64,000 nt of DNA, taken from the NCBI RefSeq assembly GCF_004310665.1, contig NZ_SIXF01000002.1, positions 62,001 through 126,000 of the forward strand, given 5' to 3'. The stretch comes from Pedobacter kyonggii. GTDB taxonomy: Bacteria; Bacteroidota; Bacteroidia; Sphingobacteriales; Sphingobacteriaceae. Below the pieces are notes generated by a model. It did no database searches and had not been told where the DNA came from. It saw nothing but the letters and a program-made list of their open reading frames with translations. Positions 1 to 8,671 of the stretch are shown piece by piece. Within the stretch, counting starts at the first letter, position 1. Each line of letters begins with the position of its first letter. Both the position numbers and the translations under genes were made by a program.

Positions 1-1
1 C

Positions 2-484
2 ACTTTTTTGACCTCAAATCCGTTAGCTATTTATGCAATCGGTCTGCCTTTTTTTGCGATAGAAACTGTATTGGTGATTTTTTATTTTTCAAATGGAGAT
101 ACCAGAACACCCATAGTAACAGGAATTATATGTGTTTTTGCAAATATAATATTAACTTATTTATTAGTAAAGATTCTTGGTTACATCGGTGTGGCTCTAG
201 CGCATGTATTAGCAAAGACGGCAAAAGTTGTCATTCTTCTATTTTTATTGAGGACTAAAGATATACGGCTAAAGGGCGCCAAAGTAATTTCTTTTTTATT
301 TAAGATAATTTCCTCCTCGTTTCTTATCATGTTGTTCTTTTTCATTCTTCAACGCTACATTCACCATGATACTTTTTCAACTAACTATTTAAGGTTTATC
401 TTTTTAACCATTGTCTCCTTATCTGGCTTTGGTCTGTACGTTTTCAGTCTTTGGGTGCTAAGGATCCAAAAAGATATGTACTGA
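2..484 (+). CDS. MurJ/MVF-family lipid flippase, C-terminal part
   Basis: The reading frame is open at the left edge, so only the last 160 or so residues are present. It contains several hydrophobic helices. The stretch around residues 8-60 (IYAIGLPFFA, then FYSNGDTRTP-like, then a long helix) resembles the MurJ/MVF signature in which a GLP loop precedes a D-T-R-T-P motif. These proteins flip polyprenyl-linked sugar precursors across the inner membrane. With the glycosyltransferases and SGNH hydrolases nearby, a role as a glycan or O-unit flippase is as likely as a housekeeping MurJ role. A MATE/Wzx-type exporter is an alternative. Transcription appears to end in the roughly 215 bp gap that follows. 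Confidence 0.7.
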   Translation, partial: TFLTSNPLAIYAIGLPFFAIETVLVIFYFSNGDTRTPIVTGIICVFANIILTYLLVKILGYIGVALAHVLAKTAKVVILLFLLRTKDIRLKGAKVISFLFKIISSSFLIMLFFFILQRYIHHDTFSTNYLRFIFLTIVSLSGFGLYVFSLWVLRIQKDMY

Positions 485-702
485 TTTATCTGTCTAAAGT
501 ATCTACCGGCAAGATGTAATATTCGAGAAAATTTCAGATGTCATTATTGAAGTACGCTTATAAGCATTGATCATATACTTCTGGACTTTCCGTCTGTAAT
601 GTTTATACTACATATTGAACAGGTTTTATTTTACATTCAATTAAAATTTATTGTATATTCGAGCAATGATTTATAGTTGCCGAATATCATAGTTACAAAT
701 TG

Positions 703-1203
703 ATGACATCTATTGCTTTTTATAACAATTGTATAATTATACTTTCAATAAGTACGATCCTTTCTTGCATAATTGTTTACAGGACCTTTAAATTACATAA
801 GAGAGTAGTAAAACTGAATGATCTATTCTACTTAGGTCATGTTTTTTTTCTCACCATTTTTATTTTTTTTATTTATTCGTATTCCTTTCTTAGTATAAAA
901 TTTACTCAGGAAAAAAAAATATTTAATAAGAAACTTTGGAAGGCGGATATGGAGGGGCGGTCAACAATAGTTGATGATCTGATAGATAACAATATCCTTC
1001 GGACCAGACTAGAAACAGAAGTTATAGACCTGTTGGGAAAGCCAATCAGAACTTACAATGAAAATAAGCTTACCAAACTGGCATATTATGTTGGTTTTAG
1101 AAATAAGCCATTTGCAGTCGATCCTGAGTTTCTTATCATAGAGATGAAAAATGGACATGTAGGTAACTACTATTTACAAGAGGGGGTACCCTACCGCAAT
1201 TGA
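703..1203 (+). CDS. Two-helix membrane protein with BamE/SmpA-like C-terminal domain
   Basis: Two hydrophobic segments (about residues 4-24 and 44-66) anchor a soluble C-terminal region. That region (about 105-160) has the pattern L-R-x-x-V-x-x-L-L-G-x-P, then a Y-Y-V-G strand, then D-P-E-F-L-I-I-E-M-K-N-G-x-V. This is how BamE/SmpA-type (BLIP-fold) domains look. No function is known to me for this arrangement. A TTG lies directly before the ATG at 703; the ATG is preferred. It sits between the flippase and an SGNH hydrolase on the same strand, so it may belong to an envelope or glycan locus. Confidence 0.5.
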   Translation: MTSIAFYNNCIIILSISTILSCIIVYRTFKLHKRVVKLNDLFYLGHVFFLTIFIFFIYSYSFLSIKFTQEKKIFNKKLWKADMEGRSTIVDDLIDNNILRTRLETEVIDLLGKPIRTYNENKLTKLAYYVGFRNKPFAVDPEFLIIEMKNGHVGNYYLQEGVPYRN

Positions 1204-1276
1204 CAATGTCGTTTCACATTCACTTCAAAAGGACGATATGTTTTTCAGAGTATATTAAGCAGTTGACAAGAATTCC

Positions 1277-2329
1277 ATGAAAAAATTAGATTATCTCAAA
1301 TATTTAACTTTTATACTTTTTGTACTATTTTTATGCTGTGAGGCTTATCTTAGGATGTTCAAGGCAGAAAATATGGTTCTCCATGACTACCCGAAAATTT
1401 ATCGTTTTGATCGGGATGTTGGGTATAAGGGAATACCAAATATAGATGGTTATATTAGACGGCCCAGTATAGATAAGCATTTTAAATTAAATAATTTTGG
1501 TTTTTACGGTCCAGATTTTTCTTTGGAACACGCTGATTCTGTATTTCGCATAATTATTGTTGGTTCATCTGTTGCCCAAGGTATGTGGGCTAATCAGAAG
1601 GAGTCATTTGCCTCTTTGCTCAATGACAGATTCAAAAGAGAAAACTTTAAAGTTGAGGTGATTAACTGCGGGATTTCTGGAGCGAGTAGGGGGCTTAAGA
1701 ATATAAGATCAGCAAGAGAAATAGCAACCAAATTCAGGCCTAACTTGATTTTATTTGAATTAGCCCTACCTATAAATGATATAAATTATTCTAGAGAGAC
1801 CTATAGAGATTATTCAATCTTATTCACAGGCAATAATCTTGATGAATTTAAGCATTCAAAATTTGTTGCCCAGAGGAAGGTTGATCTTATTAAATCCCAT
1901 AGCTTGATTACTGAATTGGCCAATTATTCTTATGTAATAAGATTCTTATACAGGAGGAGTTCCGATAGTTGGGGCACTATGATGAACTGCTGGAAAATAT
2001 ATTCCGAAAACAGTGCCGATAGTTGGTTGTATTATTCTTCAGAGCAGCTCAATATGGAACAGAGCTTGACTGAAATTAATAAATTGAGCGCTGACCTTGT
2101 GCGTGTAAATTGCAGACTTGTTACGTTTGAATACGGTTCATCATTATTTGATAATAAATACGAAAGAAAATTCTCTAATATCGGACTTAACTTACCTTTG
2201 GATAAGGATCAATATCATCATGAACTTGATGGGCATCCTAATTTAAAGGGAGATCTTATCATTGCTGAAAGTTTATTTAAAGTCTTAAAGGATAGGTACA
2301 TTCCAACAGTTTTTCTTCCTAAAACATGA
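1277..2329 (+). CDS. SGNH/GDSL-type hydrolase or acyltransferase, membrane anchored
   Basis: An N-terminal hydrophobic segment (about residues 8-24) suggests a signal anchor. Block I of the SGNH fold is seen as IIIVGSSVAQG (nucleophile Ser in G-S-S, about residue 97). A VINCGISG strand carries the Gly block. PNLILFELALPIND resembles the block with the Asn/Asp. D-G-H-P-N near residue 316 fits the C-terminal D-x-x-H block. Such proteins deacylate or acylate glycans and lipids outside the membrane. A paralogue of similar length and layout lies at 40936-41991, on the far side of the NRPS genes. The substrate is unknown. Confidence 0.65.
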   Translation: MKKLDYLKYLTFILFVLFLCCEAYLRMFKAENMVLHDYPKIYRFDRDVGYKGIPNIDGYIRRPSIDKHFKLNNFGFYGPDFSLEHADSVFRIIIVGSSVAQGMWANQKESFASLLNDRFKRENFKVEVINCGISGASRGLKNIRSAREIATKFRPNLILFELALPINDINYSRETYRDYSILFTGNNLDEFKHSKFVAQRKVDLIKSHSLITELANYSYVIRFLYRRSSDSWGTMMNCWKIYSENSADSWLYYSSEQLNMEQSLTEINKLSADLVRVNCRLVTFEYGSSLFDNKYERKFSNIGLNLPLDKDQYHHELDGHPNLKGDLIIAESLFKVLKDRYIPTVFLPKT

Positions 2330-2343
2330 TATGTGGAGAGGCT

Positions 2344-3012
2344 TTAAAATGATTTGTCTGAAAAATTATAAAAATCAATCTCCTCTAGGAGTATTTCTCC
2401 ATGTGAAATCAGTTGATCTACTGCTATCGAAACGGAATACCTAGGGTCGAACTTAATATTATAAATGCGCCAGTTTCTGCTACTATGGGTCACCACCCCA
2501 TCATTATCTGAATTCACCTTTTTTAAAGGTATTGATAAGCCCCGTCCATCTGCCTTTATAACGGCCTCTTTCATTGTCCAAAGATCATAGAATCGTTTTA
2601 AACTATCATCGCTGCTGTTAATTGTTTTCCATTCCCCATCGGAAAATATGTGTTTTAGCAGAGAAATATCAATTGGTTTGATTTCTTCTATATCGATGCC
2701 TGGAGTGAGGAAATCAGAAAAAGCACATAGTACATAACTTCCTGAATGAGAAATATTAAAACCTAGATTAAAGTCAAAATAGGGTTTTCCAAATTTATTG
2801 TATTTTAATCTGTTCAGATTTTCTATATCAATCTGATGATATTCAAGTGCTTTCGCTAATAATAGTTTTCCAAATAAGTGTAGATGTCTATCCTGCCATC
2901 TTGTATATCTTGCATTGGATTCTTTAAGAGTTTTCGGTAGGGTATTGAAATGCTTATCCCATATTTCGCTTGGCATCTGAACCCTTATACGTGTAAAGTA
3001 AATGTGTATCAT
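2344..3012 (-). CDS. 4'-phosphopantetheinyl transferase, Sfp type
   Basis: At 222 aa this has the usual Sfp length. GIDIE (105-109) supplies the Mg-binding acidic residues. W-T-M-K-E-A-x-x-K (about 145-153) is the second signature and is followed by G-R-G-L. The enzyme converts apo carrier domains to the holo form by transferring phosphopantetheine from CoA to the conserved Ser. Five NRPS carrier domains and one free carrier protein lie on the opposite strand nearby, so this is the obvious activator. Its ATG overlaps the stop of the upstream glycosyltransferase by 4 bases, which implies translational coupling on the minus strand. Confidence 0.9.
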   Translation of the reverse strand: MIHIYFTRIRVQMPSEIWDKHFNTLPKTLKESNARYTRWQDRHLHLFGKLLLAKALEYHQIDIENLNRLKYNKFGKPYFDFNLGFNISHSGSYVLCAFSDFLTPGIDIEEIKPIDISLLKHIFSDGEWKTINSSDDSLKRFYDLWTMKEAVIKADGRGLSIPLKKVNSDNDGVVTHSSRNWRIYNIKFDPRYSVSIAVDQLISHGEILLEEIDFYNFSDKSF

Positions 3013-4160
3013 AAGAAGTTATCAGATTGTTCAATAGCTTCTTTATAAACCTGAAAAGTTTTATCAGCTGCTGTTTGCCAAGTATATCTTTCTGCCCATT
3101 TCAATCCTTTATTGCTAATTAATTCTCTTTGCTCACTATCTTGCATCAGTATCCTTATAGCGTTAAGGATTTCCGAAATGCTGAATGGATCTACCTGAAG
3201 GCAAATGCCTCCAGAAATCTCTGGTAAAGCTCCTTTATTTGAAATAATTACCGGACATCCACACGCCATCGCTTCGATTACGGGTATGCCGAAACCCTCA
3301 TAAAAAGAGGGGAAAATAAGCATGTCTGCAAGTGAATAAATTGCCGGTAAATATGCATCATCTATGTAACCTAAAAATAACACATCATTTTGAAGATTTC
3401 TACTTTTTACTAAATTGAAGATTGACGCATATTTCCAGCCAGGCTTTCCGACAATAACAAGCTTGTGTCTGGTTAGCGTCTGTTTTTTTAACTCATCATA
3501 TGCTTTGATTATTGCATCAATATTTTTTTTTGGTTCCAAATTGCCTACAAAAAGTAAGAATCTATCCGGTAGTTTCAGTTTGAATATAACCGAATCCAAG
3601 AAAATCTGATCAGTAACTCTACTGAATCTACTGTCTATGCCGGGATAAATGACGTGAATTTTATCCTCATTTATTTTTGGAAATTTATTAATGATATCTT
3701 TTTTTACCGTGTTTGAAACTGCAATTATTTTGCGAGCGCTATTGATTGATTTTGCCAGAAGGAGATTATAATAGATAGCTGTTTCGTTCTGACATAAGTC
3801 GGGGTAATCAAGAGCAATCAGATCATGTATAGTTATGATACTGTTGGTTTTCAAGAACAAGGGAAGGACATAGCCAGGGGAATGGTATAAGTGGAACTTG
3901 TTCTTGTGTAAATATGATGGTAGCATGAAATTTTCAAGGTATATTCTGCTGTATCTTCCAAATGTGCTGATATCAACCCGTTTTATCCCTAGGCTTTTAC
4001 TTTCCAATATTGTACCCTCATACTTGGTACTTAGCAATACTTCAATTTTATGACAGTTCGACTCCAGACTGCTTAGGGCTTCTACTAAATATTCAATTGA
4101 ATATTGGACTCCAGAATGTTCACTTTTCAGCAATAATCCATTGATCAAGATATTTTTCAT
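3009..4160 (-). CDS. Glycosyltransferase family 4 (GT-B fold)
   Basis: This 383-aa protein has the two Rossmann-like halves of GT4 enzymes. The C-terminal half shows FVGNLEPKKNID (donor-domain start), a LGYID segment, and the E-x7-E motif in FYEGFGIPVIEAMACGCPVI, which binds the nucleotide-sugar donor. Donor and acceptor cannot be read from sequence. It forms a minus-strand unit with the PPTase (4-base overlap) and lies 17 bases downstream of the outer-membrane barrel gene. It could act on a surface glycan or glycosylate the NRPS product; context does not decide. Another GT4 lies at 39585-40718. Confidence 0.85.
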   Translation of the reverse strand: MKNILINGLLLKSEHSGVQYSIEYLVEALSSLESNCHKIEVLLSTKYEGTILESKSLGIKRVDISTFGRYSRIYLENFMLPSYLHKNKFHLYHSPGYVLPLFLKTNSIITIHDLIALDYPDLCQNETAIYYNLLLAKSINSARKIIAVSNTVKKDIINKFPKINEDKIHVIYPGIDSRFSRVTDQIFLDSVIFKLKLPDRFLLFVGNLEPKKNIDAIIKAYDELKKQTLTRHKLVIVGKPGWKYASIFNLVKSRNLQNDVLFLGYIDDAYLPAIYSLADMLIFPSFYEGFGIPVIEAMACGCPVIISNKGALPEISGGICLQVDPFSISEILNAIRILMQDSEQRELISNKGLKWAERYTWQTAADKTFQVYKEAIEQSDNFL

Positions 4161-4177
4161 AAACCCGGTTGATGGAA

Positions 4178-6586
4178 TTATTTAATATCATCGTTATTTA
4201 CCCCTCTTTTATTTTTTTTAATTTTTTCATCTAATCCCCCAAAGCGATAATAAAAATTGATGTAGATCCCACGATAGTAAGATTTAATATCAGATTGCTG
4301 CGTGAAAAAATCAGTATTTGAAAGAGTTGTCGCATGCCTGAATTTCTGAAGCGGATTTTTAAGATTCATAAAAATCCCAGCTTTTTTCTTTAAAAATTCT
4401 TTGTTTACTATTATCGATGAATTGTAGTATTCATTCAAACTTCCCTGAAGCAGTACGGATCGGCTGGTATAGCCGAAATTAAATGAAAGTCGCCAGTCAT
4501 GTTCTAACTTATATGAAAGACTTGCATTTGAATTCGCCTGAATTCCAGAGTTTTTTTGCAGCTCATTGTTTATATAACCCTGTAGCCATGTATAAGAGGC
4601 CCTCCCGTTTATGTTTAAGTTTAGCTTTTTTGTGATCGGATAAGAGTAGCTTATATTTAAACCTGTATTTTCACTTTTTCCAATATTATAATAAGTAGAA
4701 CGACTTATAGAATCTAATCCTAAACTAATTAGATTTTGAATTGTGTTATGTGCAAATGAGTAATCGGCACTGATCATAAAATAACCTTTTGTAGACTGAC
4801 TATAACCGAATTCAAAATTATGGTTAACCACGGGCAAAAGATTTGGATTACCTGAATAATAGAAAAGGGGGTTGGACTTGTTCACAAATGGGTTTAGCTG
4901 CGCAATTCCAGGGCGCTGCAGTCGCTGACTATATCCAAAATTCAGGCTTCTTGCATTATTGAGATTCCGCTGAACTGATAATGAGGGAATGAAATTGCTG
5001 TAATTATTATTGATAGCTGTGCTTAGCGATAACGAATTGGCATTAATTGTAGTTCTTTCTAATCTAAATCCAAGCTTTATGCCCCAATTTTTTAATTTTA
5101 AATAATAAGAGTTGTATGCGCTGTATATATTTTGCAAATAGTCGAATTTATCGGACTCCGTTGGGATTTTGATTTCAGGTGTATCGAAGTTGCCTGTTAA
5201 AAACTCGCTATAGTTCTTTCTTGAAATAAATTTTATCCCACCCTCGATATCAAGATTTTTCAGCGGATGTACGTAATCAAGCTGAAAGGTTTGTTCCTGA
5301 GACCCCGATCCATTTTGCTGCCAGAGATCGTCGTTGTAATAATTGAATTTTTCGGTTGCGGCGTTTGTTATGTTCTGGTCATTGTCAAAAGTAATCAGTT
5401 TGTAAGAGGTAGTAAATAGTCTGTTTTTATTGTTTTTAAATCCCCTTTGATAATTTACACCTATGTCATAACCATTAATATGAGACCTGTTGTTATAATT
5501 TAATCTGTATAACTTATCAATATCATTATTTTTATTAAAGATTCTAAATAGATCATTTTCAGTTTGATCACCCTTTTCAAAATTTAAAGCGAATGATCCA
5601 GTGACCAAGTTCAGAGAATCAATGTCATAACTTATTTCGATATTACCATCTTTATGATTGCCATCGCTTCTATTTGCTCCTTCCTGCAGAACTTTTGAGC
5701 CAAATGGGTCATTTTGGATCCGATAGTTATTGATCTCGGTATGGGGAGGGTTGTTCAGTAGTCCCATCATGAAGCCCGAGATACCAAATTTTTTTCTTTT
5801 TAATGTAAGCTCGCTCCAAAAGCCTTCGCCGATTAACGAATTAAAAAAGGTGCCGATCAATGCATTGTATCCATCGTTTTTGTTTTGGGTGGTAATAATG
5901 TTGATTATGCCGGAGACTCCCTCACTATCATACTTAGCAGGAGGAGTAGTAATTACTTCTATTTTTTGCATATGGAGGGCCGGCATACTTAATAATATTT
6001 CTCTCGGATTTCTAGTCAGTATTCCAGAAGATCTCCCATTGATCAAAATTAGGTATTTTGAGCTTCCCTTTAACTGGATTTTATCGTCTGCATCCAATGA
6101 AATGAGTGGCACTTTTCTCATAATATCCAGAGCATTCTGCCCTTTACTGTCTGGGTCTGCTTGTACATCGTAGATAATCCTGTCAGTTTCCTGTTTTATT
6201 ATCGGCTTCTGTGCGCTTACGTTTATTTCTTTTAACTCATTTGTCCTGCTATTCAATAAAATGTTACCCAGATCAATATTTTCACTTTTTATTTTTATTG
6301 AATCAATATAGATCGTTTTTGCGGTGTAACCTACCGCATTAATGGCGACACTCGTAGCCTCTGCCGAAACTTTCTCCAATAAAAAACTGCCATCGGTTTT
6401 CGAAAGAGTACTTCGAACAGGCAGACCTTTAATGGAGTTTAATGTTACTGTTACATAGCTTATAGGGGCATTGGTGATTGAATCCCGAATCCTACCCTTA
6501 ATGATATGATTGTTAGATTTTTCCTGCGCAAATGAGAAGATATGTGAGCTTATAAAGATTATCGTGAGCGCGAATTTTATTTTCAT
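4178..6586 (-). CDS. TonB-dependent receptor-like outer membrane beta-barrel protein
   Basis: A signal peptide ends near FSFAQ (residue about 20). Next is a carboxypeptidase-regulatory-like (beta-sandwich) domain at about 25-115. A plug-like region follows at about 125-235 (VSAQKPIIKQETDRIIYDV, then LINGRSSG, then IEVITTPPAKYDSEGVSGIINI). The remaining roughly 560 residues look like a barrel with alternating aromatic strands. This is the Bacteroidota outer-membrane-barrel family related to TonB receptors. It is divergent from the biosynthetic operon, so it could take up or export the product or its metal complex, but it lacks obvious siderophore-receptor hallmarks and no function is claimed. 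Confidence 0.8.
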   Translation of the reverse strand: MKIKFALTIIFISSHIFSFAQEKSNNHIIKGRIRDSITNAPISYVTVTLNSIKGLPVRSTLSKTDGSFLLEKVSAEATSVAINAVGYTAKTIYIDSIKIKSENIDLGNILLNSRTNELKEINVSAQKPIIKQETDRIIYDVQADPDSKGQNALDIMRKVPLISLDADDKIQLKGSSKYLILINGRSSGILTRNPREILLSMPALHMQKIEVITTPPAKYDSEGVSGIINIITTQNKNDGYNALIGTFFNSLIGEGFWSELTLKRKKFGISGFMMGLLNNPPHTEINNYRIQNDPFGSKVLQEGANRSDGNHKDGNIEISYDIDSLNLVTGSFALNFEKGDQTENDLFRIFNKNNDIDKLYRLNYNNRSHINGYDIGVNYQRGFKNNKNRLFTTSYKLITFDNDQNITNAATEKFNYYNDDLWQQNGSGSQEQTFQLDYVHPLKNLDIEGGIKFISRKNYSEFLTGNFDTPEIKIPTESDKFDYLQNIYSAYNSYYLKLKNWGIKLGFRLERTTINANSLSLSTAINNNYSNFIPSLSVQRNLNNARSLNFGYSQRLQRPGIAQLNPFVNKSNPLFYYSGNPNLLPVVNHNFEFGYSQSTKGYFMISADYSFAHNTIQNLISLGLDSISRSTYYNIGKSENTGLNISYSYPITKKLNLNINGRASYTWLQGYINNELQKNSGIQANSNASLSYKLEHDWRLSFNFGYTSRSVLLQGSLNEYYNSSIIVNKEFLKKKAGIFMNLKNPLQKFRHATTLSNTDFFTQQSDIKSYYRGIYINFYYRFGGLDEKIKKNKRGVNNDDIK

Positions 6587-6741
6587 TAATTTCTTAATTT
6601 ATTTTGTTAGTATTACATCGCAAAATAACAATTTATACATAAATATATCTTAAACCTGATGATGTATTGTATATTTTTTTTTGATATAGGTATTTAAATA
6701 TATCAGTAAAAGTATTATTTATTTTATAATATTAAAATCAG
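6587..6741. promoter_or_regulatory. Divergent AT-rich promoter region between receptor and biosynthetic operon
   Basis: This intergenic stretch separates the minus-strand receptor gene from the plus-strand operon, so both must start here. It is extremely AT-rich, with runs of T at about 6672-6682. I could not find an unambiguous TTG/TAnnTTTG pair on either strand and I do not see a convincing operator palindrome. Confidence 0.4.
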
Positions 6742-7683
6742 TTGGAATTGGAAACATTTGAGACACAGGACAAATTAATAGAAATAATCCACCATCTAGA
6801 CCGTAGAGTCGGCAATACACCTTTATTAAGACTTTTAAAATCACCTAATTTATATGCCAAGATAGAGTATACTCAATTCACTCATAGTATTAAAATACGT
6901 CCTGCGATGTATATAATGAGAGAGGCAATACTTTCTGGGGTAGTCAATACTGACACTACAATTATAGAGTCTACCTCCGGCAATTTTGGAATAGCTTTAG
7001 CACATATCTGTTTTGCCCTGAACTTGAAATTCATTGCGGTAATTGATTCAAATACACCGCAAGAAAAACAAAAGATGTTAAAGTTACTGGCTTATAAAGT
7101 AGTGACTATTGATAAGGAGGACAATCAGGGTGGATATCTGATCAATAGGATCAAGTTCGTTAATGATTACATGGATGATCATACAAATTGTTTCAATCCA
7201 AATCAATACAGTAACGTAGGAAATCCTGATAGCTATTATTATGGGCTTAGTGAAGAAATTATAAGATCTTTTGCTCACCTTGATGTTGTTTTTCTTAGTG
7301 TTAGTTCAGGAGGTACCATTACAGGCTTATCACGACGTTTGAAAGAAGCTTATCCAAATATTAAGATTGTAGGCATTGATGTCGAGGGGTCACAGATCTT
7401 TTCTTCTGAGCCAAAAAAAAGAAGACTTTCGGGAATTGGCTCAAGTATAAGGTCGGAGGTGATTGAAATGGCACATATTGATGAGTTTGTTATTTTAAGT
7501 GACCAAGCCGTGGTCGATGGATGCAAACTGCTCTACAGAAATGAACTAATATTTGCGGGCATATCATCGGGTGCCGCTTATGCCGTAGCATATAGGCATC
7601 ATGAGATGTTTCCAGAGCAGACCGGCCTTTTTATATGTGCTGACGATGCACGTAGTTATCTTGATTTTTTTGAGGAAAACTGA
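6742..7683 (+). CDS. sbnA: PLP-dependent SbnA-like synthase for L-2,3-diaminopropionate
   Basis: This 313-aa member of the cysteine synthase/fold-type II PLP family has GNTPLLRL (about 24-31), the PLP lysine in S-I-K-I-R-P-A (Lys51), ESTSGNFGIA (about 77-86) and an SSGGTITG phosphate-binding loop. SbnA condenses O-phosphoserine with glutamate to give N-(2-amino-2-carboxyethyl)-glutamate. The next gene is SbnB-like, which makes that assignment much more likely than cysteine synthase. No in-frame ATG exists before the conserved N-terminus and a stop lies at 6733, so TTG at 6742 is the probable start. It is the first gene of the operon. Confidence 0.82.
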   Translation: MELETFETQDKLIEIIHHLDRRVGNTPLLRLLKSPNLYAKIEYTQFTHSIKIRPAMYIMREAILSGVVNTDTTIIESTSGNFGIALAHICFALNLKFIAVIDSNTPQEKQKMLKLLAYKVVTIDKEDNQGGYLINRIKFVNDYMDDHTNCFNPNQYSNVGNPDSYYYGLSEEIIRSFAHLDVVFLSVSSGGTITGLSRRLKEAYPNIKIVGIDVEGSQIFSSEPKKRRLSGIGSSIRSEVIEMAHIDEFVILSDQAVVDGCKLLYRNELIFAGISSGAAYAVAYRHHEMFPEQTGLFICADDARSYLDFFEEN

Positions 7684-7692
7684 TTTAAATTT

Positions 7693-8658
7693 ATGAGATA
7701 TTTATCTGATCACGATTTTAACAACATAGAGATTGACTGGGGAAAATTAGTGGATACCATATACGACACCTGTTTTATTTTGAAAAGTGGCGTATATGCT
7801 CAACCGCTTAAAACGTATCTCCGTTACAAAAATCCAAGTAACAGGATTATAGCGATGCCTGCCTTTTTAGGAGGAGAGGCCAATATTTCAGGTATTAAAT
7901 GGATAGCCAGTTTTCCTGATAATCTCTCTAAAAATATTAAACGGGCCCACTCGACCACTATTCTTAATCAGGCAGATACCGGATTGCCTCTGGCTATTAT
8001 CAATACTGCAATCATCAGCGGTCTTAGAACGGCCGCGGTTTCAGGAGCGATAGTCAAGGAATGGATGAGCCGGAAGTCAGATATGAAAAGATCTTTGAGA
8101 ATTGGTATTTCTGGCTTCGGTCCAATAGGTCAATTTCATATGCAGATGTTAAATTCATTATATGGAGAACAGATCAGTGAATTCCTGTTATATGATTTAA
8201 AATTGATTGATGTTGGGCTGTTTCCGAAGGACATCAAAAGCCGTGTGCTTATTTGCGATACCTGGCAAGATGCCTATAGAGATTCCGATTTGTTCTGTGC
8301 ATGTACAACTACCCCTAACCGATATATAGATCTTGCTCCTCCTGATGGAAGTTTACAATTAAATGTATCACTTCGGGACTATAAGGCTTCAATAAGAAGT
8401 TATATTGATTTGATAGTAGTGGATGACTGGAATGAAGTATGCAGAGAAAATACCGATATAGAGCAGATGTACAATACCGAAGGCTTAAAGGAAGAAGACA
8501 CAGTTAGCATCGTCGATTTCCTGTGCGAAAACAATACTCCAATTATAGGAAAAGAAGTAGTGATGTTTAATCCAATGGGAATGGCCGTATTCGACATTGC
8601 GGTAGCCAAACATTTTTATGATCGCTCTATTGCAGAGAAATTTGGCATAGAACTATAA
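7693..8658 (+). CDS. sbnB: SbnB-like dehydrogenase (ornithine cyclodeaminase family)
   Basis: This 321-aa protein shows the ornithine cyclodeaminase/mu-crystallin pattern. Motifs are KWIASFPDN, an NQADTGLPLAII segment, LRTAAVSG, and a Rossmann glycine motif in IGISGFGPIGQ (about 137-147). SbnB oxidatively hydrolyses the SbnA product to L-2,3-diaminopropionate plus 2-oxoglutarate. It follows the SbnA-like gene by only 9 bases and precedes the NRPS gene by 13 bases. The pair therefore most likely supplies Dap as a building block for the peptide. Ornithine cyclodeaminase activity alone is the alternative but fits the neighbours less well. Confidence 0.85.
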   Translation: MRYLSDHDFNNIEIDWGKLVDTIYDTCFILKSGVYAQPLKTYLRYKNPSNRIIAMPAFLGGEANISGIKWIASFPDNLSKNIKRAHSTTILNQADTGLPLAIINTAIISGLRTAAVSGAIVKEWMSRKSDMKRSLRIGISGFGPIGQFHMQMLNSLYGEQISEFLLYDLKLIDVGLFPKDIKSRVLICDTWQDAYRDSDLFCACTTTPNRYIDLAPPDGSLQLNVSLRDYKASIRSYIDLIVVDDWNEVCRENTDIEQMYNTEGLKEEDTVSIVDFLCENNTPIIGKEVVMFNPMGMAVFDIAVAKHFYDRSIAEKFGIEL

Positions 8659-8671
8659 TTAATGTAATCAG

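Noticed and set aside
4178-6586. Siderophore receptor for the NRPS product
   Set aside because: The barrel protein is of the general carboxypeptidase-regulatory-like outer-membrane family, and no chelating groups are certain in the predicted peptide. Dap genes alone do not prove a siderophore.
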